Of a DNA stretch of 64,000 nt, positions 34,856-43,554 are shown one piece after another. The stretch's first letter is position 1. Each line of letters begins with the position of its first letter. Origin of the DNA: Cecembia lonarensis LW9 (lineage in GTDB: Bacteria > Bacteroidota > Bacteroidia > Cytophagales > Cyclobacteriaceae); NCBI RefSeq assembly GCF_000298295.1, contig NZ_AMGM01000012.1:1-64000 (forward strand), written 5' to 3'. The notes beneath the pieces were generated by a model that saw only the letters and a list, made by a program, of their open reading frames with translations, was not told the origin of the DNA and searched no databases. Made by a program: the position numbers and the translations under genes.

Positions 34856-35157
34856 TGATCAAGGAGATATTCATTGTGATATTATTAGTAGCCGGTTGTT
34901 TCTTTTTTCTGGCAGGAACTTTAGGTCTGCTTCGTTTTCCAGATTTGTTTTCCCGACTTCATGCCCTTACCAATGCGGATAATCTGGGGCTTGGTTTTAT
35001 AGCGGCGGGGATCGCTTTGTATATTGCCTCCCCATGGGCGACGGTGAAAATTTTCTTTATCTGGATATTGACACTATTATCAAGTGCTACCTCCAGTTAT
35101 CTTATCGCTAGATTCCAAAGAGAGCAGGAAAAATCTAAAAATGGAGAGGAGGAGTAA
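34852..35157 (+). CDS. mrpG: Mrp/Mbh cation antiporter subunit G
   Basis: 101 aa, three helices. The G-L-L-R-F-P-D-L-F-S-R-L-H-A-L-T-N-A-D-N loop is the MrpG/MbhC/PhaG signature. Coupled to mrpF (ATGA overlap) and to the following gene, whose ATG uses the last base of its stop. Confidence 0.92.
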   Translation: MMIKEIFIVILLVAGCFFFLAGTLGLLRFPDLFSRLHALTNADNLGLGFIAAGIALYIASPWATVKIFFIWILTLLSSATSSYLIARFQREQEKSKNGEEE

Positions 35158-36110
35158 TGGATATTCTGATCGACAGCTTATTGGCCATTTTGACCATATA
35201 TCTTGCCTTCCGTTGCATGCTGGCACCAAAACTTAGCAAGGCAGTATTTGTATTTTTTGCATTTGGTCTCATGCTGGCCCTTGCCTGGATCCGATTGGGT
35301 GCTGTGGATGTGGCCATTGCCGAAGCTGCGATAGCCTCAGGGTTTATGGGTGTACTTATGCTTGACTCCTTAAGGGATTTTTCCCTTATTTTTTCAAAAA
35401 ACCAGGAAAGGCTTGAAGAAACAGCGTCTAAAATCCCTATAAAAAAGGACAGTTACCATTGGACCACAGCATTGGCTTTAGGTTTAGGTTTGATCCTTTT
35501 TTTGCTCATTTCGATACAGGCCATCTGGGAAGTCCCTCAGGGTGGTGGATTGACGGCCATCGCAGAAGCGAATCTTCCGATGTCTGGAGTTGAGCATCCT
35601 GTTACTGCAGTTTTATTGAATTACAGGGCTTATGACACTTGGCTGGAAATAGGAGTGATACTCATGGGGCTATTGGCCATATTTGCTGCCGGTGGCTTAA
35701 AGCAGTACCGTAAGCCTGGTCTTGCTCCTGCCCAAGACCCCTTACTTCGAAAAACGATATTGATTTTTACTCCGGTATTGTTCCTGTTTGGTGCTTTCCT
35801 CTTGTATTTCGGAAAAATGGGACCTGGTGGTGCATTTCAGGCGGCTGTCCTTTGGGGTGCCATTGGAATATTGCTTCACCTGGGAGGTTGGACGGTATTC
35901 ACTGTCATTCCTCGCCGGATGCGACAAATTCTTGTAACAATAGGACTTGGGTTTTTCATGATATTGGGTTTTACCCAAATGGCTACAGGAGGAGCCTTCT
36001 TTGAATATCCCCCTGCCTATGCAGGATTCCTGATATTGGTGGTAGAAACCCTGGCGGCCATCAGTATCGCGGCAGCCCTGACTGCAATATTTGCCTTTTT
36101 AACCAAATAG
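35157..36110 (+). CDS. Fused MbhD-MbhE-MrpB antiporter subunit
   Basis: 317 aa. Three parts in one chain: an MbhD/DUF4040-like domain (about 1-80; G-A-V-D-V-A-I-A-E-A-A-I), an MbhE-like part (about 95-180; H-P-V-T-A-V-L-L-N-Y-R-A-Y-D-T) and an MnhB/MrpB domain (about 190-317; F-L-L-Y-F-G-K-M-G-P-G-G-A-F-Q-A). In Mrp operons the first two parts are the C-terminal end of MrpA; here they are joined to MrpB instead, while no full MrpA exists. About nine helices in all. Start and stop overlap neighbours tightly. Confidence 0.85.
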   Translation: MDILIDSLLAILTIYLAFRCMLAPKLSKAVFVFFAFGLMLALAWIRLGAVDVAIAEAAIASGFMGVLMLDSLRDFSLIFSKNQERLEETASKIPIKKDSYHWTTALALGLGLILFLLISIQAIWEVPQGGGLTAIAEANLPMSGVEHPVTAVLLNYRAYDTWLEIGVILMGLLAIFAAGGLKQYRKPGLAPAQDPLLRKTILIFTPVLFLFGAFLLYFGKMGPGGAFQAAVLWGAIGILLHLGGWTVFTVIPRRMRQILVTIGLGFFMILGFTQMATGGAFFEYPPAYAGFLILVVETLAAISIAAALTAIFAFLTK

Positions 36111-36147
36111 AAGCATTCCAAGATGAAATCTAACCTAGCACTTAAAA

Positions 36148-36456
36148 ATGAAAATAGGAACTTATGAAATTTACAGTTTAACTTCCGCAATACTCTTTGC
36201 CATCGGTCTTGGCGGAGTATTTTTGGCAAAACATTTTTTAAGAAAAATCATTGCCACCATCATCATGGGAGCGGGAGTGTTTCTTTGTTTCGTCAGCTTT
36301 GCTAAACGGGATGCCCTCACTTTTGCTGATCCAATTCCTCATGCACTTGTAATTACTGGAATTGTGGTAGCAGTTACAGCTGCTGCTTTTGCCCTTTCAT
36401 TGGCCAGGCGCATTCATAAACTTACCGGAGAAGACACCTTTGGAAACGAAAAATGA
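36148..36456 (+). CDS. mrpC: Mrp/Mbh antiporter subunit C (NuoK-like)
   Basis: 102 aa with three helices, related to NuoK. Conserved pieces include G-L-G-G-V-F-L, D-P-I-P-H-A-L-V-I-T-G-I-V-V, the MrpC hallmark. Overlaps the next gene by 4 bases. Confidence 0.88.
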   Translation: MKIGTYEIYSLTSAILFAIGLGGVFLAKHFLRKIIATIIMGAGVFLCFVSFAKRDALTFADPIPHALVITGIVVAVTAAAFALSLARRIHKLTGEDTFGNEK

Positions 36457-37988
36457 AGGAATTTCCCACATCTGCATTGCCCGCGCTTTTGGTAGGATTG
36501 CCCATGTTATTGGCAACCATGAGTCTATTTTTTAGGGTCAAGGGTAGGGCTTTGCTGGGCGTATTGGGGAGTTTCTTGGTAGGATCTTTGGCATTTTTTG
36601 CCTTCATCGAGGTAGCAAAATATGGCACGATCATTCATATTCTGGGTGGTTGGGAACCTCCTTTGGGCATATTGTTGCGAATCGATCCTTTGGCAGCGGT
36701 GTTCATTGGTTTGACTGCCATCATAGGTATTTTCATCAGCCTTTATTCCTGGTGGTATTTTCGAGCACGGATTGCATCTATAGGCAGATTCCCCCTTTTC
36801 TGGCCTTTGTGGTTTTTCCTTTGGGCCGGACTAAATGGTCTCTTTCTCTCCAACGACCTGTTCAACCTGTATGTCACCATTGAGGTCATCACCATATGTG
36901 CAGTAGCATTGGCAGTGCTATCGGGTGAGGCAAAAGCACTGAAGGCAGGCTTACGCTACCTCCTGGCCGCCATTATCGGTTCAATGGCTTACCTTTTTGG
37001 GGTTGCACTGATCTATGGAAGCACCGGCACACTTGACTTAAACCTGCTGGGAGAAGTCCTTAAGCCAGGCAACACCAAAACTTTTGCATTGATTGTCATC
37101 ACCTTAGGCCTATTGATTAAAAAAGCGGCTTTCCCTTTTCACTTTTGGCTCCCGCCTGCCCATTCCGCAGCCTTGGCTCCTGTGAGTGCCTTGCTTTCTG
37201 CTCTGGTGGTTAAAGGGGCATTTTACATGATGCTCCGGTTGTGGACGGAAGTGTTTGAGGTCTCCCTGACCTTCGCTGCAGGACAACTCATAGGGATTAC
37301 AGGCGCAGCAGCGGTACTTTGGGGTTCTTGGCAAGCGCTTTTACAGACTAATTTCAAGCTGCTTGTGGCCCATTCCAGTGTCGCTCAAATGGGGTATTTG
37401 CTGATGATGTTCCCTTTACTCATCATGGCGCCAGGCCAGGATGCTGATTCAGCTGAATGGCTAGCACCAGCATGGACCGCTGGCATTTTTCAGGTAATGG
37501 CCCATGCTTTTGCCAAAGCCTCTTTGTTTTTATCCGCGGGGATTGTTGTGATGGCTTTGGGACATGATCGCATTGAGTCGCTGAGGGACTTGGTCGCCTG
37601 GATGCCTATGACGGCAATGGCTATAGGTATTGCTGGAGTGAGTTTAATCGGGCTTCCCCCAAGCGGAGGTTTTTTGGCAAAGTGGATGCTCTTAAAAGGC
37701 GTATTCCTCAGTGGCCAATGGTGGTGGGCACCTGCCATATTGGCCGGAAGCTTACTTACGGCTGGTTATGTATTTATGCTCCTGCGCTTGGCATTTGCTC
37801 CCGCACGGGTAAAGGATCCCTTCCGGCCAGTACCAAAAATCCTACAAGTCTGCGCCCTGCTACTTGCCTTGGGCTCCTTCTTGATCGTAATTCCTGCAGA
37901 AAACCTGATCCAGTTTCTGGAAGGCAGCAAAAGCTTTGGCTCAGGCATTGAATCCATAATGAAAGGAGGTGGGTATGGAAACGAATAG
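36453..37988 (+). CDS. Antiporter channel subunit 1, ND2/5-like (MrpD family)
   Basis: 511 aa, about 14 helices, the proton/cation channel fold of NuoL/M/N and MrpA/D. TM5 glutamate is present (Glu144 in L-Y-V-T-I-E-V-I-T) as is the TM7 lysine pair (Lys223/224 in L-I-K-K-A-A-F-P-F-H-F-W-L-P-P-A-H). First of three paralogous channel genes in this operon. Its end overlaps the next gene, whose ribosome-binding site AGGAGGTG is inside this coding region. Confidence 0.87.
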   Translation: MKEFPTSALPALLVGLPMLLATMSLFFRVKGRALLGVLGSFLVGSLAFFAFIEVAKYGTIIHILGGWEPPLGILLRIDPLAAVFIGLTAIIGIFISLYSWWYFRARIASIGRFPLFWPLWFFLWAGLNGLFLSNDLFNLYVTIEVITICAVALAVLSGEAKALKAGLRYLLAAIIGSMAYLFGVALIYGSTGTLDLNLLGEVLKPGNTKTFALIVITLGLLIKKAAFPFHFWLPPAHSAALAPVSALLSALVVKGAFYMMLRLWTEVFEVSLTFAAGQLIGITGAAAVLWGSWQALLQTNFKLLVAHSSVAQMGYLLMMFPLLIMAPGQDADSAEWLAPAWTAGIFQVMAHAFAKASLFLSAGIVVMALGHDRIESLRDLVAWMPMTAMAIGIAGVSLIGLPPSGGFLAKWMLLKGVFLSGQWWWAPAILAGSLLTAGYVFMLLRLAFAPARVKDPFRPVPKILQVCALLLALGSFLIVIPAENLIQFLEGSKSFGSGIESIMKGGGYGNE

Positions 37989-39477
37989 CTTACTGCTGAT
38001 ATTGATCCTGATCAGTTCGCTTATACCGGGAATCCTGATCCTCTTACTCGATGAAGCGCAAGCGTTTCAAAGGAATTTTTTAAACCTCTTTGGAGCAGTT
38101 GCCAAGGTCGCTTTGGTGGGATGGGTTTTTGTGGGGTACATGCAGGGAGAGACCTATGCTTTCATTTACGGTCTTGCACCTGATTTGACATTTGCCCTGA
38201 AGGCAGACAAAATGGGGCTGCTCTTCGCTGCACTCTCTTCTGTTTTATGGCTGGTCACTACGCTATATGCGATCGGATATTTAAAAGGCGGCAAACACCA
38301 AAGGCGGTTTTTTGCTTTTTTCAGTCTTTGTGTCACTTCCAGTACAGGCATAGCCCTTTCTGGAAATGTGGTCACCTTCTTTGTCTTTTATGAATTCCTT
38401 ACACTGTCCACCTATCCCTTGGTCGTACACAGGGGTGATGATAAGGCCGTAGAAGCAGGAAGAACCTACCTTTGGTATACCATTGGAGGCGGTACGGTTT
38501 TGTTTTTGGGCGTGGTTGCTTTGTTTGTCCTTGCTGGCCCAATTTACTTTGGACAGACAGAAATCATTGCCAGCCTGGTTTCGGAAAATACGCTTCAATT
38601 GACCCTCATCTTCTTCCTGATGCTAAGTGGTCTGGCTGTAAAAGCAGCGATATTTCCTTTGCATGGTTGGCTTCCCATTTCTATGGTCGCACCAGCTCCT
38701 GTGAGTGCGCTTTTACATGCCGTAGCAGTAGTAAAAGCAGGAGCATTTGGCATTGCAAGATTGGTTTATGATGTTTATGGCATCCCTACTTCCGAAGAAC
38801 TGAACCTGCTGACACCATTGGCAATTTTCGCTGGCTTTACCATAATCTATGGTTCGGTAAAGGCCTTTTACCAGGATGACTTCAAAAAATTATTGGCCTA
38901 TTCTACAGTCAGCCAACTATCCTACATTGCCTTGGGTGTAGCCATTACAGGTGTACTCAGCGCCACAGGAGCAGTCGTTCACCTTGTACATCAAGGCATC
39001 ATGAAGATCACGATGTTCTTTGCAGCTGGAAATGTGGCCGAGACTTATGGATTTTATAGAATCAGCCAGCTCAATGGCATAGGTCGAAAGATGCCCCTCA
39101 CCATGGGTGCATTTACCATTGCTGCCTTTGGGATGATTGGACTTCCACCAATTGCCGGTTTTGTCAGTAAATGGTACTTGGGCTTGGGTGCTGTGGAAGC
39201 AGGGAGTTACTGGGTAGTTTTGGTCTTACTCGCTAGTAGCGCCTTAAATGCGGCCTATTTCCTTCCCATTGTTTACAGGGCTTGGTTTTGCGAACCGGAC
39301 CAAAAAGAGGTTCTCCCCAAATATAGAGGGCCTTTTGAGGCCAAAGCCTTATTATTGATCCCAGTGGTACTGACAGGGCTGTTTTCTCTTGCTGCCGGAT
39401 TATTTGCCGGTTCCAATTACAGTCCGCTTGCTATTGCCCGGGAAATAGCCGAAAAACTTTACCCCAATCTGCCATGA
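37975..39477 (+). CDS. Antiporter channel subunit 2, ND2/5-like (MrpA/D family)
   Basis: 500 aa. Same fold as the previous protein. TM5 glutamate present (Glu140 in F-V-F-Y-E-F-L-T-L-S), TM7 lysine in L-A-V-K-A-A-I-F-P-L-H-G-W-L-P. The E-F-L-T-L-S-T-Y-P-L-V-V-H stretch is close to MrpA/NuoL N-terminal parts. The ATG at 37975 was preferred to the GTG at 37969 because a full Shine-Dalgarno sequence ends five bases before it, which is rare in this phylum. Overlaps the third channel gene by 4 bases. Confidence 0.85.
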   Translation: METNSLLLILILISSLIPGILILLLDEAQAFQRNFLNLFGAVAKVALVGWVFVGYMQGETYAFIYGLAPDLTFALKADKMGLLFAALSSVLWLVTTLYAIGYLKGGKHQRRFFAFFSLCVTSSTGIALSGNVVTFFVFYEFLTLSTYPLVVHRGDDKAVEAGRTYLWYTIGGGTVLFLGVVALFVLAGPIYFGQTEIIASLVSENTLQLTLIFFLMLSGLAVKAAIFPLHGWLPISMVAPAPVSALLHAVAVVKAGAFGIARLVYDVYGIPTSEELNLLTPLAIFAGFTIIYGSVKAFYQDDFKKLLAYSTVSQLSYIALGVAITGVLSATGAVVHLVHQGIMKITMFFAAGNVAETYGFYRISQLNGIGRKMPLTMGAFTIAAFGMIGLPPIAGFVSKWYLGLGAVEAGSYWVVLVLLASSALNAAYFLPIVYRAWFCEPDQKEVLPKYRGPFEAKALLLIPVVLTGLFSLAAGLFAGSNYSPLAIAREIAEKLYPNLP

Positions 39478-41240
39478 TATGGTTGTCAGTCATCATATTG
39501 CCACTTTTGGCTGCATTGCTTACCAGCCGCTATCCTTCGGGGAGAAGGAATGCTGGGCCGATATTTGTTTTGGCCTCCTTACCTGCCGTTGGACTTGGGC
39601 TGGCTGAGGTGCCAGGTATCACTTTAGATTGGTTCATTTTGGGGACACAGTTTTCTCTGGATACTCCCCGGCGGATCATCCTACTGCTTACCGGTATACT
39701 TTGGGCAAGTTCGGGGCTATTCTCAGGAACTTATCTAAAAGACGACATCAGGCGAGGATCATTCAATTTCTATTTTGGAGGCGCCATGGCTGGAAATTTT
39801 GGACTGCTAATTACCGAAGATGCGGCCTCTTTTTACACCTTCTTTGCACTGATGACCTTTGCCTCTTATGGCTTGGTGATCCATAGCCAAACTGCTGCTG
39901 CCCGCAAAGCAGCCAAGACCTATCTGGTCATGGCCATCATTGGTGAACTATTTATTATCAGTGCTTTATTTCTGGCTGTCCAAAGTGCAGGGAGTATGCT
40001 ACTCTCCGATTTACCTCCCGCCCTGGCAAATGCTTCGAATGGCCCCTTCATATTCCTATTGGGTCTAATCGGCTTTGGGGTTAAAGTAGGCGCCATTCCT
40101 TTGTATTTCTGGCTTCCCTTGGCACACCCTGCAGCTCCTGTACCGGCCAGTGCCGTCCTGAGTGGAGCGATGATCAAAGCGGGACTTATCGGCTGGATGC
40201 ATTTGGCTCCTGTTGGCTTGGTAGATTGGCCTTCTTTGAGTCTCATGATGATCAGCTTGGGTTTTACGGCTACATTGGGCGCAGTCATCATCGGTTTACT
40301 ACAAGTAGATCCCAAAACCAATCTGGCCTATTCAAGTATCAGTCAAATGGGGTTGATGACGGCATTTTTGGGTATAGGTTTATATGGCGGCATTCCAGGT
40401 AGCCTGCTTCTTCCTGCGATTGCCTTATATGCCTTTAACCACGGCACAGCCAAGGCCTTATTGTTTTTAGGGACAGCGCTGCCTGGAAAAGTGGGTGGAT
40501 ACTGGAGAATATTGATGTGGTTGGGTTTAGGCCTGGCCGTATTGGCCATAGCAGGTGGCCCTCTAACCGGTGGCCTTTGGACCAAATATTTACTTAAAAC
40601 ATTCCTTAGTAAAACCAGCTTACCCGGTATTGATGTCTTCGCGTATTTATTGACCCTTTCTGCGGTTACCACCACCTTACTGTTGAGCCGCTTTTTACAC
40701 ATCCTACGACAGGTAGAGTCACCAAAAGAAAGTAAGACTCCATCCTTTATCCTGCCATGGTTTTTTCTCTTGTTGGCAGGTGGCTGGTGGACGATGTCCC
40801 CTACCCTTTTACCAGAAGGGCTGATGTATCAGATTTTAGGAGAAAAAGGCATGATGGCTTTTTTCTGGAACCCCATCACCATCTGGGCTGCACTTTGGCC
40901 TATCATTCTTACTGCAGCCACACTTGTGGTGGTTTTCACCCTGAAGTCTTCATTCCTCAACCGATGGATAAAAGAAAAACCGCTAATTCCTCCAGGTGAT
41001 TTCCTTTATGTCATCCTCTGGATAGGTAATTTATTTGAAAAGCAAATTCAGAAAGTAATTGCTTTCATGCATTCCTTTGGAGAATCAAGACATAGCGCGG
41101 AGAAAATCATCTATAAATTCATAGATAACAAAAAGACCATCCAGATCAGTACCCAAGCAGAGTCATTACTCAGGCGATGGGAGGTGGTAGGCATTAGCTT
41201 TTTTATCTTTTTTGTAGCCTTATTCTTCCTTCTTCGATAA
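39474..41240 (+). CDS. Antiporter channel subunit 3, ND2/5-like, lacking TM5 glutamate
   Basis: 588 aa, about 14-15 helices plus a C-terminal extension of about 90 residues with a soluble stretch. TM7 lysine is kept (Lys204 in F-G-V-K-V-G-A-I-P-L-Y-F-W-L-P-L-A-H), but the TM5 site that is Glu in its two paralogues is Ala125 (F-F-A-L-M-T-F-A-S-Y-G-L-V). A Glu in TM6 (I-I-G-E-L-F) might stand in. It resembles HyfB/MbhH-type subunits. Five bases before mrpE. Confidence 0.83.
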   Translation: MIWLSVIILPLLAALLTSRYPSGRRNAGPIFVLASLPAVGLGLAEVPGITLDWFILGTQFSLDTPRRIILLLTGILWASSGLFSGTYLKDDIRRGSFNFYFGGAMAGNFGLLITEDAASFYTFFALMTFASYGLVIHSQTAAARKAAKTYLVMAIIGELFIISALFLAVQSAGSMLLSDLPPALANASNGPFIFLLGLIGFGVKVGAIPLYFWLPLAHPAAPVPASAVLSGAMIKAGLIGWMHLAPVGLVDWPSLSLMMISLGFTATLGAVIIGLLQVDPKTNLAYSSISQMGLMTAFLGIGLYGGIPGSLLLPAIALYAFNHGTAKALLFLGTALPGKVGGYWRILMWLGLGLAVLAIAGGPLTGGLWTKYLLKTFLSKTSLPGIDVFAYLLTLSAVTTTLLLSRFLHILRQVESPKESKTPSFILPWFFLLLAGGWWTMSPTLLPEGLMYQILGEKGMMAFFWNPITIWAALWPIILTAATLVVVFTLKSSFLNRWIKEKPLIPPGDFLYVILWIGNLFEKQIQKVIAFMHSFGESRHSAEKIIYKFIDNKKTIQISTQAESLLRRWEVVGISFFIFFVALFFLLR

Positions 41241-41245
41241 ATAAG

Positions 41246-41755
41246 ATGACCATGAAGACAGATATCAAGCAACTGAAAAAAAGCGTACTTATCAAAAGCT
41301 TTGTTGGGCGTTTTTTGCTTTTTGCCGCAGGTTGGATTGTTTTGTTGGGAGGGCAAAAGCCCAGCGAAATCTGGCTGGTAGCGCTTTTTTTAACGGCAAC
41401 CACAGTAATCAGCATTTACAGTATCCCTCCTGGAAAGTGGATGCTAAGGCCGATTGGTGTTATCCGCTTTTTTTTGTACTTTGTTACAACAGCCATAAGA
41501 GGCGGTTGGGATGTAGCAAAGCGGGTATTTCTAAAAAGGGTACCCACAGATCCAGAGTTCATCACAGTGAATCACTACAGGGATCCACTCAAAACCCTGC
41601 TTCTTGCCTGGGTAATCAGTCTGCAGCCGGGTACTACCAGCTGCATGATCAAGAAAAAAAAGATTGTCATCCATGTACTCGATAAAAAGATCCCAGTGGC
41701 AAAAGAAATCATCACCTTACAGCGCCGGATTGACGATATGTTTGCAGAAGGCTAA
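41246..41755 (+). CDS. mrpE: Mrp/Mbh antiporter subunit E
   Basis: 169 aa, two or three helices then a soluble tail. L-L-A-W-V-I-S-L-Q-P-G-T-T-S (the S-x-x-P-G-T motif) and the V-H-V-L-D stretch are typical of MrpE/MbhA. It comes last here, whereas in Mbh operons it is first and in Mrp operons it is fifth. It ends the eight-gene transcript. Confidence 0.9.
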   Translation: MTMKTDIKQLKKSVLIKSFVGRFLLFAAGWIVLLGGQKPSEIWLVALFLTATTVISIYSIPPGKWMLRPIGVIRFFLYFVTTAIRGGWDVAKRVFLKRVPTDPEFITVNHYRDPLKTLLLAWVISLQPGTTSCMIKKKKIVIHVLDKKIPVAKEIITLQRRIDDMFAEG

Positions 41756-41798
41756 TATTTACAGCCAACAAATTTTAATCCATTTGTGTTGAATCATG

Positions 41799-43082
41799 CT
41801 ACATCCAACCCCCTTGCATCAAAATCAACAAAAGCACCTGCTGAATCGCCAAATGTCCATCCTTATTGATCCACCATTCGTCCAAGCTATGGGCACCGCC
41901 TCCCAAACCTCCACGGCCAATGGTTACCGCTGGAACGCCCATGGAAAAGGCTATATTACTGTTGGTCGAACTGGAACTCAATCTGGGATCATTCCCTGAA
42001 AGGTGTTTCGCAATCGCCATGGTCCGCTGAATCAAAGGGGAATCAGGGTCTGCCAATCCACTGGGCCTGTCCCCAACTTTTTCAATATCCACAGTCAAAG
42101 CCTCACCTCTTCGAATAATTGCATTTTCCTTCTCCAAACCTTCTTGGATAGATTCTAAAAATAATTGATTGATGCCCTGGAGTTTTTCTTGGGTTTCTGA
42201 GCGCATATCCACAAGCATCCAAGACTCGTAAGGAATGGAATTCACCGAAGTACCCCCACCGAGAACTGAAATACTGTAGGTAGTTTTAGGGCCATCTTTG
42301 GTAAAAGCATCAGCCTTAGGCACAAAGGAAACCACTGCTTGGGCTAAGGCATTGTGAGGATTGCCAATCCCAAATGCACCATAAGAATGTCCACCTGATC
42401 CCTTGAAAGTCACTTTGTACCTTAAAGACCCAATACCCCCATTGACGATATCTTCCAATCCTCCCCCATCAATGGCAATATGGGCAGCCAATGGATATGC
42501 ACCCTCCCTAAACAGGTGCTTCATGCCCTTCAGATCTCCCAAACCCTCTTCACCCACCGTGCCTGCAAACCAGATATCGTCTTTGGTGCGGATATTTTCA
42601 TGGATCATGGTTTTGAGTAAGGCCACCACAATGGCCAAAGACCTGTTGGCATCTGTAATCCCAGGGGCAAATAGGGTGTCCCCTCTTTGCTTGACGGTCA
42701 CATCGGTACCAAAAGGAAAAACCGTATCCAGATGACCTTCCACCAAAAAAGTCCTTTCGGATTTCGTTCCTTTCCTAAGGGCAATCACATTCCCTACTTC
42801 ATCCGTCCAAACTGAATCTGCTCCGGCATCCCTCAGCATTTGGGCGAAGACCTTCCCTTTTTCCTCCTCATGATGGGAAGGCGATGGAATTTCTGTCAGG
42901 GTAATCATATCCTGTACAGTCTGTTCATCAATACTTAGGATATGGTCAAAAGCTTTTTTTACAGCAGGATCTTGCACCAAAGTTTCTACCTGGTCTTTAT
43001 AGGATTGTTGAATTACCTGGGCCTGTACAGAAATGGAAATAAGTACACCGAAAGCACTCAATGCGAGGAAATTGATTTTCAT
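41799..43082 (-). CDS. M20/M25/M40 family metallopeptidase, exported
   Basis: 427 aa. Signal peptide (cleavage near S-V-Q-A-Q), then a PepT/M20-like fold: metal ligand in E-G-H-L-D-T-V-F-P, second in G-I-T-D-A-N-R, catalytic G-E-E-G-L-G-D, D-G-G-G in the central strand, and a C-terminal A-H-S-L-D-E-W-W. The bridging-Asp motif reads ITDANR where most relatives have a DDG-like loop, but the Asp itself is kept. Likely a periplasmic peptidase or carboxypeptidase. Convergent with mrpE, no obvious terminator. Confidence 0.88.
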   Translation of the reverse strand: MKINFLALSAFGVLISISVQAQVIQQSYKDQVETLVQDPAVKKAFDHILSIDEQTVQDMITLTEIPSPSHHEEEKGKVFAQMLRDAGADSVWTDEVGNVIALRKGTKSERTFLVEGHLDTVFPFGTDVTVKQRGDTLFAPGITDANRSLAIVVALLKTMIHENIRTKDDIWFAGTVGEEGLGDLKGMKHLFREGAYPLAAHIAIDGGGLEDIVNGGIGSLRYKVTFKGSGGHSYGAFGIGNPHNALAQAVVSFVPKADAFTKDGPKTTYSISVLGGGTSVNSIPYESWMLVDMRSETQEKLQGINQLFLESIQEGLEKENAIIRRGEALTVDIEKVGDRPSGLADPDSPLIQRTMAIAKHLSGNDPRLSSSSTNSNIAFSMGVPAVTIGRGGLGGGAHSLDEWWINKDGHLAIQQVLLLILMQGGWM

Positions 43083-43212
43083 AAGGGTTTAATTTGGGAT
43101 TTGAAATACTCAAAAAAATAGGTTTATGGCAATACCGTTTGTCAACTTATCCTTTTTCTGCGCTAATGAGCATTCATCTCAAGGGGAAAAATGTAAAAAT
43201 CAGACAAAACTC

Positions 43213-43241
43213 TTGACTTAGTTATTTTTTTTTTAACTTTC
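43213..43241 (+). promoter_or_regulatory. Promoter of the Cys-rich peptide cassette
   Basis: TTG at 43213-43215, 18-base spacer, TAACTTTC at 43234-43241 (one mismatch to TAnnTTTG). Start near 43247 precedes the ATG at 43274. Confidence 0.6.
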
Positions 43242-43273
43242 ATAACTAAATCATTAACTAAAACCAAATCTTT

Positions 43274-43474
43274 ATGAAAAATTTCTTAAAAGCTTCAATT
43301 TTGACATTGATTATGTCAGCAGGAATCAGTTTTTCAAGTAATAGTGCATGCGCTGTTGATCCAGATACAGGATGTCTAATATGTGCTTTCAAAACAGTTC
43401 CTAATGACCCAGGAGCATGTAGAGGAACAGGTGGGGACTGTCCTGATATTCAGTGTGGGGGTTCCCAACAGTAA
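43274..43474 (+). CDS. Small secreted Cys-rich protein
   Basis: 66 aa. A clear signal peptide (K-N-F-L-K then L-T-L-I-M-S-A-G-I-S-F) is followed by about 40 residues with six Cys in all (26, 34, 37, 49, 56, 61) and a Gly-rich tail ending Q-Q. Cys26 may lie in or beyond the cleavage site. It is not a known family to me; size, export and position before large lipoproteins recall the NVEALA mini-proteins of Bacteroides. A stem-loop follows the stop. Mature form probably disulfide-bonded; role unknown. Confidence 0.75.
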   Translation: MKNFLKASILTLIMSAGISFSSNSACAVDPDTGCLICAFKTVPNDPGACRGTGGDCPDIQCGGSQQ

Positions 43475-43486
43475 ATCAATCTAATT

Positions 43487-43524
43487 TATAATCAACTTGT
43501 TACTTAACTTTCAAGTTGATTATA
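43487..43524 (+). terminator. Stem-loop between the peptide gene and the lipoprotein genes
   Basis: A perfect 13-bp inverted repeat TATAATCAACTTG (43487-43499) with its complement (43512-43524), loop 12 bases, followed by a T-rich stretch. It may be a leaky terminator or a 3' stabiliser that lets the peptide be made in excess of the downstream lipoproteins. Confidence 0.6.
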
Positions 43525-43554
43525 TTTATTTTAAGATTTTAAAAAATATAGTAT

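Noticed and set aside
41799-43082. Loss of the metal-bridging Asp in the M20 peptidase (ITDANR)
   Set aside because: The Asp itself is present; only following residues differ.
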